Source: Lutibacter sp. | GTDB lineage: Bacteria; Bacteroidota; Bacteroidia; Flavobacteriales; Flavobacteriaceae | Reading direction: 5' to 3' | NCBI GenBank assembly: GCA_030694935.1 | Contig: JAUYUA010000032.1 | Coordinates: forward strand, 1 to 40,867 | DNA: 40,867 nt | Part shown: positions 16,501 through 23,326 of the stretch, piece after piece | How the letters are laid out: the number at the start of each line of letters is the position of its first letter | Position numbering within the stretch: the first letter of the stretch is position 1 | The notes under the pieces: generated by a model | The model's input: the letters and a program-made list of their open reading frames with translations, nothing else | Databases searched by the model: none | What the model was told of the DNA's origin: nothing | Made by a program: the position numbers and the translations under genes

Positions 16501-17717
16501 ACGGTTTTTCGATCCCAACGATAAAGCACATCTGCACTAATCCAGACATACCGTTCACTTTCTTCTAAAACCGATCGAACACTGAAACCTGTGACTCTTG
16601 AATTTGTTGCTATTTTTCGCTTTAACATTCCAAACCTATTGGCTTTTGGATCGTAATAATCGATTCCCATGCCGCTTGTGCCAATCCACAAAATATTTGT
16701 CCGGTCTATAAACAAGCTTGAAAGGCTGTTATAACTAATTGATTCCGGTTTTAAAGGGTCGTTTTTAACCGACTCATAATTCAAGGTTTTTGTGTTAAAT
16801 CGCATTAATTCTCCGGGTGTTGCAAGCCATAAAACACCTTGCTTGTCTTGGGCAATTTCATTAATTTCTCCCCAACCATATCTAAAAATGTTTAAATGAT
16901 GCGGAAAAAATTTAAAAGAATTGTCAATGGTATTAAAATCAACCAAACCACTTCGTGTACCAAGCCAAAGATTATTATTGTCTCCTTTGCTGATGGCAGA
17001 AATTGAAAAGTCACTGTCGCTTCCCGGAGCATTTGGATGTTTGATGTCAAAATAGATAGACATAATCAATTCGGATTTTGGATCCATTCTGTTTAAACCT
17101 TTGTCGGTTCCAATCCAAATAATGCCATCATCATCAATCAATATTTTTTTTATAATGTTGCTGCAGAGCGGATATTTTCCTGATTTATCTAGGTGATATT
17201 GTTTAATTTCATTGGCCTTGTACGTTTGATTTAAAAAAGGGATTCTAAAAACACCGTTGCCAATTGTTCCAATCCAAATATTGCCGGCTTTATCTTGGGC
17301 TATCGAACTAATAGCTTCAGAATTTTTACTTTTTGTTTTGGTTATGGAAAGCTTAATTCTTTGGAATGATTGGGTTTCCGCATTGTAAATATTCACAATT
17401 CCGTCTTCAGTACCAATCCATAATTTTCCATTCTTGTCTGTGAACAATTCGGAAATATAATTGGATGAAATAGAATTTGGATTGTTGGGTTCGTTTTGAA
17501 AAACAATGAATCGGTATCCGTCGTATTTATTTAACCCGTCTTTGGTTCCAAACCACATAAAACCTTCCTGGTCTTGGGTTATTGATAATACAAGATTTTG
17601 AGACAACCCATTGTTGTTGGTCAGGTGTTTAAATCTAATATCTTGGGCAAGGCTTTTTAAAGGAAAAACATTCCAAATAATTAAAATTACGGCAATTTTT
17701 TTAATCAATTGATTCAT
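13587..17717 (-). CDS. Hybrid two-component system regulator (HTCS), one-protein sensor to AraC output
   Basis: This protein of about 1376 residues contains a full signalling chain. Residues 1-25 form a signal/anchor. Residues about 30-720 hold beta-propeller repeats of the Reg_prop type (recurring WIGT, WFGT and WLGT motifs), then a Y_Y_Y domain near 740-815 and a membrane helix at about 825-845. The kinase has its phospho-His near 870 (HEFRTPLTLISG), an N box (NILSNALKFT) and G boxes (DNGIGIEL, GTGIGLAL). The receiver carries VEDN and phospho-Asp about 1175 (ITDVMMPEIDG). An AraC helix-turn-helix fills 1270-1375. HTCS proteins bind a periplasmic ligand, usually an oligosaccharide, and activate nearby genes. 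No SusC/D genes are adjacent; the likely target is the downstream six-gene operon. ATG at 17717 is preferred over GTG at 17720. Confidence 0.95.
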   Translation of the reverse strand: MNQLIKKIAVILIIWNVFPLKSLAQDIRFKHLTNNNGLSQNLVLSITQDQEGFMWFGTKDGLNKYDGYRFIVFQNEPNNPNSISSNYISELFTDKNGKLWIGTEDGIVNIYNAETQSFQRIKLSITKTKSKNSEAISSIAQDKAGNIWIGTIGNGVFRIPFLNQTYKANEIKQYHLDKSGKYPLCSNIIKKILIDDDGIIWIGTDKGLNRMDPKSELIMSIYFDIKHPNAPGSDSDFSISAISKGDNNNLWLGTRSGLVDFNTIDNSFKFFPHHLNIFRYGWGEINEIAQDKQGVLWLATPGELMRFNTKTLNYESVKNDPLKPESISYNSLSSLFIDRTNILWIGTSGMGIDYYDPKANRFGMLKRKIATNSRVTGFSVRSVLEESERYVWISADVLYRWDRKTVDLKSFETSSTNLNAFGNTSVWSMIKSKDGKLWFASTEGLFVYNPKTEISKQFKNDQKKPDEIQRKGVSAVFEDKNEMIWIVSENYLSKMTDREKGIFKHYKLADNPKNNFTNRCVIYEDGKNQLWLGTKNGLLVFDKNKELFYGYQNNPEIPNSLSNNQVNAIFPDPLKPDVFLWIGTSGGLNLFDISKQSFSHFTQKEGLPNNVIYGISSDSQDNLWLSTNKGISKYNMKTKKFRNFDVEDGLQSNEFNTGANFKSSKGELFFGGINGLNYFFPDQINDNPFQPLMSITSIKVYSQSKKKNEIAEIKEIPINRNENITFTPNDEIIIFEFAALDFSSPSKNKYAYKLENFNENWIYLENARTATFTHLPSGNYTLKVKGSNNDGVWNEEGISIPFRVLPHWSGTWMAITLYLLLFILLLYFIRRYEMKRIKMKNDLELEQKEYHTLKALDQLKSRFFANISHEFRTPLTLISGYAENLVEAMPTNYIKKQAEGINQNAKTLLKLINELLDISKLEAGKMTLKLSQQNMVLFLKNLFFSVESFSEKRHISLNFVSDETDIQAVFDEEKMEKIMMNILSNALKFTPENGEITLTIQRKDKEFLSICLCDNGIGIELDAISNIFDRFYQVDNSDTRLYEGTGIGLALVKELVELHDGTVNAFRNEKLTGQKGTTFSIEIPVGAVSEIMNESEIEIKTQTPSGLKSHQTKKLQIPEINFDKKIIVLVEDNLAIRTFIKNILQPTYKVIEASNGEEGFEQAKKAIPDVIITDVMMPEIDGISMVHLLRNEEKTSHIPIVILTGKAAQEDRLAGLETGIEAYLTKPFSVKELQIIINNLIQQREQLLKKYQNKFVVTADEIPLASVDQQFLEKAIQHIKDHIENTSFGVEQLADKMCLSPSQLHRKLQALIDQAPGQLIRNIRLQRAADLIKKNAGTLADICFQTGFSDQTYFSRAFKNQFGCSPSAYKKSHISR

Positions 17718-17720
17718 CAC

Positions 17721-18096
17721 TACTGTTTGAATTTTTCACAGATATGAATAATATGAATCGATTTGAGGTAGTAATTATTAAATAATTACATCATTCATTA
17801 TTAATTTAAACACGATTTTAACAGATGACACTAAAATATATGAATGTTTGTTAAAGGGGTTACAATTTATAAATACACCAAAAATTAGCGTTTAATATAG
17901 CCAAATGTATAAAATTTAATGATATGAATTACAGAAATGCTAATTTTATAATTTTCTGCATAATAAGTTTGATTGTCTTTTTTGATTGAACATAATTCCT
18001 GAAGTTCGGTAATTTCAAATTAAGAATATCGGTGATGTTTGTGCCCATTTTTTGCAGTTTAAAAGCTATTTTTTTACAAATCTTTAACTTATCTTT
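17721..18096. other. Divergent intergenic region, HTCS / carboxypeptidase-like gene
   Basis: These 376 AT-rich bases separate the HTCS gene from the plus-strand gene at 18097. No repeat or terminator was found, and no convincing -33/-7 pair for the HTCS. On the plus strand TATCTTTA at 18090-18097 is one base from the -7 consensus. A 21-codon hydrophobic frame (17924-17989) is noted under findings. Confidence 0.5.
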
Positions 18097-18936
18097 ATGT
18101 ATAAAAGAGTATTATTGCATATGCGAAATAAAATATTATATACGGTTTTATTTTTACTTTCAATTCAAGGTTTTTCCCAAGAAATTAAAAGTAAAGATAC
18201 CCTGAAACAGCGTTCGATTTTGGTAACATTAAGAGGCCAGATTATTGATAATTCCAGTAAATTACCTCTAGTTGGCGCCCATTTATTCAATTTAAACTCA
18301 GTTATTGGAACAATTTCCAATAATAAAGGAATGTTTGAACTTGCAACAGCCGTAAATGATACTATTTATGTTTCTTATTTGGGATTTCAATCCATAAAAT
18401 TAAAAATCACCAACGATTTACTGAAAGGAAATGAGTTGGTGATTGAATTGTACGAAAGAACAGAAGCAATGGACGAAATTGTGGTAAGCTCCCATAAACT
18501 CATCGGTGTTTTAGAAATTGACGCCAAAAATGTTCCTAAAGATAAATATGCGCGTATACATATTAATGGTTTACCTCAAACGTATGAAGTTGGCACCAGA
18601 CAGCGCAAAGAATTTAATTCACCCATTGATGCACTTTTTAGGCCGATAGATTATGTTTACAATATGTTCGGGAAAAGTCCGGCCCAATTAAAAAAGCTAA
18701 AGAAACTTAAAGACGATGACAACCTAAGAAATATGTTGGAAGCCAAGTTTAACCGGGAATTGTTGATGGAATATTTAGGAATGACTGCCGAAGAATTGAA
18801 TGAATTGTTAAACGAATGCAACTATTCGGACTATTTTATAAAATCTGCCAGCGATTTACAGCTTATTGAAGCGGTTTTGCTTTGTTATGAAAATCACAAA
18901 GCCATTAAAAAAGGAAGCACAATTAAGGAAAAATAA
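18097..18936 (+). CDS. Exported protein with carboxypeptidase-regulatory-like (CarbopepD_reg) domain
   Basis: The frame codes for 279 residues. A second ATG at 18121 begins a tidy signal peptide ending in QGFSQE, and a -7-like TATCTTTA overlaps the first ATG, so the shorter 271-residue form is at least as likely. Residues about 45-110 form a CarbopepD_reg-like beta sandwich (LRGQIIDNSSKLPLVGAHLF, then GTISNNKGMFEL and VSYLGFQS), the domain that also precedes TonB-dependent receptor plugs. No plug or barrel follows. The C-terminal 120 residues are charged and helical (EYLGMTAEELNELLNE) and unassigned. Such stand-alone proteins are common in Flavobacteriaceae with unknown role. Confidence 0.8.
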   Translation: MYKRVLLHMRNKILYTVLFLLSIQGFSQEIKSKDTLKQRSILVTLRGQIIDNSSKLPLVGAHLFNLNSVIGTISNNKGMFELATAVNDTIYVSYLGFQSIKLKITNDLLKGNELVIELYERTEAMDEIVVSSHKLIGVLEIDAKNVPKDKYARIHINGLPQTYEVGTRQRKEFNSPIDALFRPIDYVYNMFGKSPAQLKKLKKLKDDDNLRNMLEAKFNRELLMEYLGMTAEELNELLNECNYSDYFIKSASDLQLIEAVLLCYENHKAIKKGSTIKEK

Positions 18937-18938
18937 AG

Positions 18939-18980
18939 CCCCCTAGCCCCTGCCTCGCCGGCAGGCAGGCCCGAAGGGGG
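18939..18980. repeat. Nested GC-rich palindrome between convergent genes
   Basis: Outer arms CCCCCT (18939-18944) and AGGGGG (18975-18980) enclose a second palindrome, CCTGCCTCGCC/GGCAGGCAGG, at 18949-18969. GC content is far above the surroundings. It starts right at the stop of the plus-strand gene and may act as a transcription terminator. Related pieces occur at 21687-21706 and 22455-22537. Confidence 0.7.
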
Positions 18981-19029
18981 AATTAATAATTAACAAATTA
19001 CAATCATCTAGACTTTAAGTAATAAAACT

Positions 19030-19063
19030 CCCTTTCTCCAGATAACTATCGGGATGGAAAGGG
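19030..19063. repeat. Second imperfect inverted repeat between convergent genes
   Basis: Arms CCCTTTC (19030-19036) and GAAAGGG (19057-19063) enclose a smaller GATA/TATC hairpin (19041-19050). It precedes the end of the thioredoxin-like gene. Like the element at 18939 it could work as a bidirectional terminator in this convergent gap. Confidence 0.5.
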
Positions 19064-19086
19064 CTGGGGATAGGATAAACAAGTTT

Positions 19087-19644
19087 CTACTTGGCCACCA
19101 ACTCATCCAATAAATTTCTGATTTTTTTGCTGTTCCAATCGGCTGAGCCTGTTTTAGAGATTAGAATATTTCCTTCCTTATCAATTAAATAAGTTGCCGG
19201 AATGCTGTTGGTTTTGGTGAAACTATTTGGCGGAGCGCTTACGGCATTGTACACAGGTAAATCATATCCGTTTTTATTAAAAAAACCCTCAACAATTGGC
19301 CAATCTTCATTGGTTACAAACACAAAAGCAACTTTGTCTTTATAATCGGCATATAATTTTTGAATCATGGGCATTTCTGCTCGGCATGGCGGACACCAAG
19401 TAGCCCAAAAATTCACAAAAATTACTTTATTCTCTAATTCTTTAAAATTGATGCTTTCAGCGTTTAATCCTTTTAAATCCCAATCATAAGAACTTAATTT
19501 TTCACTTTTTTCCACTTCTTTTACGGAAGGCGAAAAAGCAATCTGGCGCATAAACCATTCTCTTGAAGGCGGATATAACAATACCCCAATGGCAATTACG
19601 AAAACAATGTTTGAAATGGATTTTTTATTTAGTTTGAAATTCAT
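19087..19644 (-). CDS. TlpA/ResA-like membrane-anchored thioredoxin
   Basis: From the ATG at 19644 the product has 185 residues; the longer frame begins with GTG and adds ten residues before a better start, so it is rejected. An N-terminal membrane anchor spans about residues 11-25. The thioredoxin fold follows, with FVNFWATWCPPCRAEMP placing the redox pair at Cys84 and Cys87, and the cis-proline region at NSIPATYLID. TlpA and ResA proteins reduce apo-cytochrome c or other disulphides outside the cytoplasm. The gene is monocistronic: it converges with the plus-strand gene and is separated from sucD by a strong terminator. Confidence 0.9.
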   Translation of the reverse strand: MNFKLNKKSISNIVFVIAIGVLLYPPSREWFMRQIAFSPSVKEVEKSEKLSSYDWDLKGLNAESINFKELENKVIFVNFWATWCPPCRAEMPMIQKLYADYKDKVAFVFVTNEDWPIVEGFFNKNGYDLPVYNAVSAPPNSFTKTNSIPATYLIDKEGNILISKTGSADWNSKKIRNLLDELVAK

Positions 19645-19700
19645 AAATTTTTGTTTTATGGTTAGTTGGAACACTTACAATAACCTTACGCTTCAACATA

Positions 19701-19729
19701 AAAAAACCTTTGAATTTCAAAGGTTTTTT
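19701..19729 (-). terminator. Intrinsic terminator of sucD
   Basis: Perfect 13-bp arms (19701-19713 and 19717-19729) with a 3-base loop; the minus-strand RNA ends in a T-run. It lies 36 bases after the sucD stop. Confidence 0.9.
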
Positions 19730-19764
19730 TATATTAAAATTGTAACTAACCTATTATTAATCGG

Positions 19765-20649
19765 TTACATTTTAAGTTTTCCCAATATTTCAGCAACTTT
19801 TTCGCCAATTTTAGCAGGAGATTCCACCACGTGAATTCCGTTTTCTCTTAAAATTTCCATTTTAGCTTGTGCGGTATCATCTTTTCCTCCAACAATAGCG
19901 CCTGCGTGACCCATTGTTCTTCCTTTTGGCGCTGTTTGACCGGCAATAAAGCCAACCACTGGTTTTTTATTTCCGTTTTCTTTTATCCAACGAGCTGCTT
20001 CAGCTTCTAACTGGCCTCCTATTTCGCCAATCATTACAATAATTTCGGTTTCAGGGTCATTCATTAACAGTTCAACCGCATCTTTTGTGGTAGTTCCAAT
20101 AATTGGATCTCCACCAATACCAATGGCTGTAGTAATTCCATAACCTTTTTTCACCACTTGATCGGCCGCTTCATAAGTTAATGTTCCAGATTTTGAAACA
20201 ATGCCCACACTTCCTTTTTTGAAAATAAAACCTGGCATAATGCCAACTTTTGCTTCGCCTGGGGTAATTACACCCGGACAATTTGGACCAACCAATCGGC
20301 AATCTTTATTGTCGATATAAGCTTTCACTTTTACCATATCGGCAACTGGGATTCCTTCGGTAATGCAAATAATTACTTTAATTCCTGCGGCTGCTGCTTC
20401 CATAATGGCATCAGCGGCAAATGCCGGTGGCACAAAAATGATAGAAGTGTCTGCTTTAACCTGATCAACTGCATCTTGAACTGTATTAAAAACAGGTTTG
20501 TCTAAGTGAGAAGTTCCTCCTTTACCGGGAGTTACGCCACCAACAACATTTGTTCCATATTCTATCATTTGGGTTGCGTGAAAAGTGCCTTCACTTCCTG
20601 TAAACCCTTGTACAATTATTTTTGAATCTTTATTGACTAAAACGCTCAT
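19765..20649 (-). CDS. sucD: Succinate-CoA ligase alpha subunit
   Basis: The 294-residue protein has full family length. The N-terminal CoA-binding Rossmann domain begins [20 protein letters not shown], and [21 protein letters not shown] is present as in all alpha subunits. The phosphorylated active-site histidine is about residue 248 in [11 protein letters not shown]. The enzyme makes ATP or GTP from succinyl-CoA in the TCA cycle; the beta subunit gene (sucC) is not in this window. A -7 box at 20686-20693 indicates its own promoter although it follows lpxD-like in the same orientation. Confidence 0.98.
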   Translation of the reverse strand: MSVLVNKDSKIIVQGFTGSEGTFHATQMIEYGTNVVGGVTPGKGGTSHLDKPVFNTVQDAVDQVKADTSIIFVPPAFAADAIMEAAAAGIKVIICITEGIPVADMVKVKAYIDNKDCRLVGPNCPGVITPGEAKVGIMPGFIFKKGSVGIVSKSGTLTYEAADQVVKKGYGITTAIGIGGDPIIGTTTKDAVELLMNDPETEIIVMIGEIGGQLEAEAARWIKENGNKKPVVGFIAGQTAPKGRTMGHAGAIVGGKDDTAQAKMEILRENGIHVVESPAKIGEKVAEILGKLKM

Positions 20650-20685
20650 TGAAGTATATTTTGATTAAAGTATTTTTTTGTGTTA

Positions 20686-20693
20686 CAAAAGTA
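20686..20693 (-). promoter_or_regulatory. Candidate -7 box for sucD
   Basis: Minus-strand TACTTTTG matches TAnnTTTG exactly, 36 bases upstream of the sucD ATG. A GTTG lies 16 bases further upstream, slightly close for a -33 element. Confidence 0.55.
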
Positions 20694-20724
20694 ATTTTTT
20701 CTACACTGACAACAGGAGATTTTA

Positions 20725-21648
20725 TTACTTTTTTTGGTTTTTTATCATTTGTTTTATTTCGGCCATTTCTTTCAATTTCAATCTTGATTCTTCTACCGGT
20801 GTTCCAAAATAACTGATACCTCCTTTTATGGATTTTGTGACGCCTGTTTGCCCTAAAACAACGGCGCCTTCACCAATGGTAATGCCGCTGGTTGTGCCCA
20901 CTTGTCCCCATAAAGTGACATTGTTTTCAATGATAACGCAACCCGCAATACCGGTTTGTGAAGCAATCAAGCAATTTTCACCAATCACAGTATCGTGTCC
21001 TACCTGAACCTGATTGTCTATTTTTGTGCCTTTTTTAATGGTTGTGTTTGCAGAAACGCCACGGTCAATGGTGCAAAGTGCGCCTATATCAACATTGTCT
21101 TCAATCAGTACGCTTCCGCCCGAAATTAATTTATCGTAACCGGTTGGCCTTTTTTTATAATAAAAAGCATCAGCACCCAAAACCGTTCCGGCATGAATGG
21201 TGACATTGTTTCCCAAAATACAGTTATCGTAAATGGATACATTGGGATGAATAAGGCAATTGTTGCCAATTTTAACATTATTTCCAATAAACACATTTGG
21301 TTGTATCACTGTGTTTTCTCCAATAATCGCCGAATCGGAAATTGATGCATTAACCGCCTTAAACGGATTAAAATATTTGGTCAGTTTGTTAAAATCGGTG
21401 AACGGATCTTCTGAAATCAGCAATGCTTTTCTTTCGGGACATTCAACTTCTTTATTGATTAAAATTACAGTCGCTTTTGAGTGCAGCGCTTTATCGTAAT
21501 ATTTGGGATGATCAACAAAAACAATATCGCCTTCTTCAACAACGTGGATTTCATTAAAACCTGAAACTGGAAAATCGGAAGGCCCTACAAATTTTGCCTC
21601 AATAATATCCGCAATTTCTTTCAACTTATATATACGGGGAAGTTTCAT
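20725..21648 (-). CDS. LpxD-like UDP-3-O-acylglucosamine N-acyltransferase, second copy
   Basis: The true start is taken as the ATG at 21648 (307 residues, MKLPRIYKLKEIADII). The longer frame from 21714 would translate a GC-rich palindrome and is rejected. After an N-terminal LpxD-type domain (residues about 1-95) come hexapeptide repeats forming a left-handed beta helix, with the likely catalytic histidine in QVGHDTVIGENC and GIAGCVIIENN beyond. LpxD adds the second acyl chain during lipid A synthesis. A fuller LpxD is encoded at 24720-25757, so this one may differ in acyl or sugar specificity. Its place beside efp and sucD is typical of flavobacterial genomes. Confidence 0.85.
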   Translation of the reverse strand: MKLPRIYKLKEIADIIEAKFVGPSDFPVSGFNEIHVVEEGDIVFVDHPKYYDKALHSKATVILINKEVECPERKALLISEDPFTDFNKLTKYFNPFKAVNASISDSAIIGENTVIQPNVFIGNNVKIGNNCLIHPNVSIYDNCILGNNVTIHAGTVLGADAFYYKKRPTGYDKLISGGSVLIEDNVDIGALCTIDRGVSANTTIKKGTKIDNQVQVGHDTVIGENCLIASQTGIAGCVIIENNVTLWGQVGTTSGITIGEGAVVLGQTGVTKSIKGGISYFGTPVEESRLKLKEMAEIKQMIKNQKK

Positions 21649-21652
21649 CTGT

Positions 21653-21757
21653 TTAAATTTTATTTTTAAGCGGTAACAGATTGCTGCCTGCCTGCCGGCT
21701 GGCTGGTTCGCCAATAATTATTCCTTTGTATATCAAAATTTGTAATGCTCGTTTCAT
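21653..21757 (-). CDS. 34-residue open frame between efp and the lpxD-like gene
   Basis: An ATG frame of 34 codons begins 4 bases after the efp stop and ends 4 bases before the lpxD-like ATG. It reads through the GC-rich palindrome at 21687-21706. Its first bases (AAACAGATGAAAC) duplicate those at the lpxD-like start. It could be a translated linker or a by-product of repeat insertion; I see no family match. Confidence 0.2.
   Translation of the reverse strand: MKRALQILIYKGIIIGEPASRQAGSNLLPLKNKI
21687..21706. repeat. GC-rich palindrome CCTGCCTGCC/GGCTGGCTGG
   Basis: A 20-base near-palindrome with two T/T mismatches, the same type as the core at 18949-18969. It lies in the 113-base gap between efp and the lpxD-like gene. 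Confidence 0.65.
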
Positions 21758-21761
21758 CTGT

Positions 21762-22328
21762 TTATTCTTTAACGCGTTCTAAATAAGTTCCTTTTGCGGT
21801 ATCCACTTTAATTTTATCGCCTTCATTGATAAACAAAGGAACATTGATGGTTGCGCCAGTTTCAACAGTTGCGGGTTTGGTTGCATTTGTTGCTGTGTTT
21901 CCTTTTACGCCTTGCTCTGTGTGGGTAACTTCCAAAACTACACTCATTGGCATATCAACAGACAATGGTAAATTGTCTTCGGTATTGATAATGATGGTTA
22001 CAATTTCGCCTTCTTTTAACAATTCAGGGGCATCCAAAATATCTTTTTGCAAGGTAATCTGGTTATAATCTTCCGTATTCATAAAATGAAATGAATCACC
22101 TTCAGGGTATAAAAATTGAAATTTTTGTGTTTCAACTCTGATGTCCTCAATTTTTCTTCCAGCCGGAAATGTATTGTCCAAAACCTTCCCAGAAGATAAA
22201 CTTTTTAATTTAGTACGCACAAAAGCCGGACCTTTTCCTGGTTTTACGTGTAAAAATTCAATTACTTTAAAAATATCATTATTGTATCTAATACACAATC
22301 CGTTTCTAATATCCGATGTTGTTGCCAT
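21762..22328 (-). CDS. efp: Translation elongation factor P
   Basis: The 188-residue protein has the normal EF-P length and three beta-barrel domains. The domain I loop HVKPGKGPAFVR carries the tip lysine (Lys32) that contacts the P-site tRNA. EGDSFHFMNTEDYNQ and the C-terminal LPLFINEGDKIKVDT are standard. EF-P relieves ribosome stalling at polyproline stretches. The downstream gene is lpxD-like; upstream lies a 215-base gap with a terminator for the lpx operon, so efp likely starts a new transcript. Confidence 0.97.
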   Translation of the reverse strand: MATTSDIRNGLCIRYNNDIFKVIEFLHVKPGKGPAFVRTKLKSLSSGKVLDNTFPAGRKIEDIRVETQKFQFLYPEGDSFHFMNTEDYNQITLQKDILDAPELLKEGEIVTIIINTEDNLPLSVDMPMSVVLEVTHTEQGVKGNTATNATKPATVETGATINVPLFINEGDKIKVDTAKGTYLERVKE

Positions 22329-22454
22329 TTATTTTTATTTCGTTTAATTGTTTAACTGAACCATACAAACAAGCTCAGAGTGAATGTTTTAACTTTAATT
22401 TTTTTTCTGTTAATTTGATTTTTATTTTTTTTAAACTTTTTAGTATTCTGCTTT

Positions 22455-22537
22455 TAAAGCCCAACGCGCAGGCTGGCCCTATCACTAAAAACAGCTACTA
22501 GCTGTTTTTTTAACGCTCTGTCCCCCTTCGGGCTTTA
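22455..22537. repeat. Composite inverted element around the lpxA terminator
   Basis: TAAAGCCC (22455-22462) and GGGCTTTA (22530-22537) form an outer inverted repeat enclosing the hairpin at 22487-22509. The right side holds CCCCCTTCGGG (22522-22532), the reverse complement of CCCGAAGGGGG at 18970-18980. It fills part of the 215-base gap between lpxA and efp. Confidence 0.6.
22487..22509 (-). terminator. Intrinsic terminator after lpxA
   Basis: Perfect 10-bp arms AAAAACAGCT/AGCTGTTTTT with a 3-base loop, flanked by A and T runs so it could act on both strands. It lies 34 bases after the lpxA stop and ends the HD-lpxD-lpxC/fabZ-lpxA transcript. Confidence 0.85.
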
Positions 22538-22543
22538 GTGGGC

Positions 22544-23326
22544 CTAACTTCCTGTATATCCTTTCATAATTCCTCTTTGGGAATTTTTAATGAAAAGTAT
22601 AATTTGGTCTCTTTCTTTGGTTGCTTCCATTTCGGCCTCAATTTTTTCCAAAGCCTGTGTGGTATTGTAATTTTTTTGGTATAGAATTCTAAAAATATCC
22701 TGAATTTCCCTAATTTTTTCTGTTGAAAAGCCTCTTCTGCGCAATCCTATGGAATTGATACCAATAAAAGACAGAGGCTCTTTTCCTGCTTTAGAAAACG
22801 GAGGAACATCTTTTCGCACCAAAGAACCACCCGAAACCATCGCATGCTCTCCAATATGAATAAACTGATGCACTGCCACCAAGCCACTTAAAATGGCATA
22901 ATCGCCAATTGTTACGTGACCGGCAATAATAGAGCCATTTGCCAAAATACAATTGTTGCCAATAATGCAATCGTGTGCCACATGGGTGGTCGCCATAATT
23001 AAGCAATTGTCTCCAATTTTTGTATGTCCAAGTGCTTTTGTGCCCCTATTTACGGTAACGCATTCCCTAATTGTGGTATTGTCGCCAATAATGGCCAAAG
23101 AATCCTCTCCTTCAAATTTTAAATCTTGGGGAATCGCGGAAATAACGGCTCCGGGAAAAATTCTGCAATTTTTACCGATTCTTGCACCTTCCATAATGGT
23201 AACATTAGAACCAATCCAAGTTCCGGATCCAATAATTACATTGTTGTGAATGGTGGTAAAAGGCTCAACAACTACATTGGTTGCAATCTTTGCCTGCGGG
23301 TGTATATATGCTAAAGGCTGGTTCAT
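22544..23326 (-). CDS. lpxA: Acyl-[ACP]--UDP-N-acetylglucosamine O-acyltransferase
   Basis: The 260-residue protein is a left-handed beta-helix acyltransferase with hexapeptide repeats through about residue 190 and a helical C-terminal tail. MATTHVAHDC holds the catalytic histidine (about His118), equivalent to His125 of E. coli LpxA. It catalyses the first step of lipid A synthesis. Its ATG shares one base with the stop of the lpxC/fabZ gene, so translation is coupled. SFIGINSIGLRRRGFS is the usual LpxA C-terminal region. Confidence 0.98.
   Translation of the reverse strand: MNQPLAYIHPQAKIATNVVVEPFTTIHNNVIIGSGTWIGSNVTIMEGARIGKNCRIFPGAVISAIPQDLKFEGEDSLAIIGDNTTIRECVTVNRGTKALGHTKIGDNCLIMATTHVAHDCIIGNNCILANGSIIAGHVTIGDYAILSGLVAVHQFIHIGEHAMVSGGSLVRKDVPPFSKAGKEPLSFIGINSIGLRRRGFSTEKIREIQDIFRILYQKNYNTTQALEKIEAEMEATKERDQIILFIKNSQRGIMKGYTGS

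Noticed and set aside
13587-17717. The possibility that the HTCS marks a polysaccharide utilisation locus
   Set aside because: No SusC/SusD pair or carbohydrate-active enzyme is encoded within the window on either side.
21649-21714. N-terminal extension of the LpxD-like protein
   Set aside because: It would translate a GC-rich palindrome, and the protein aligns with the LpxD family from the inner ATG at 21648.
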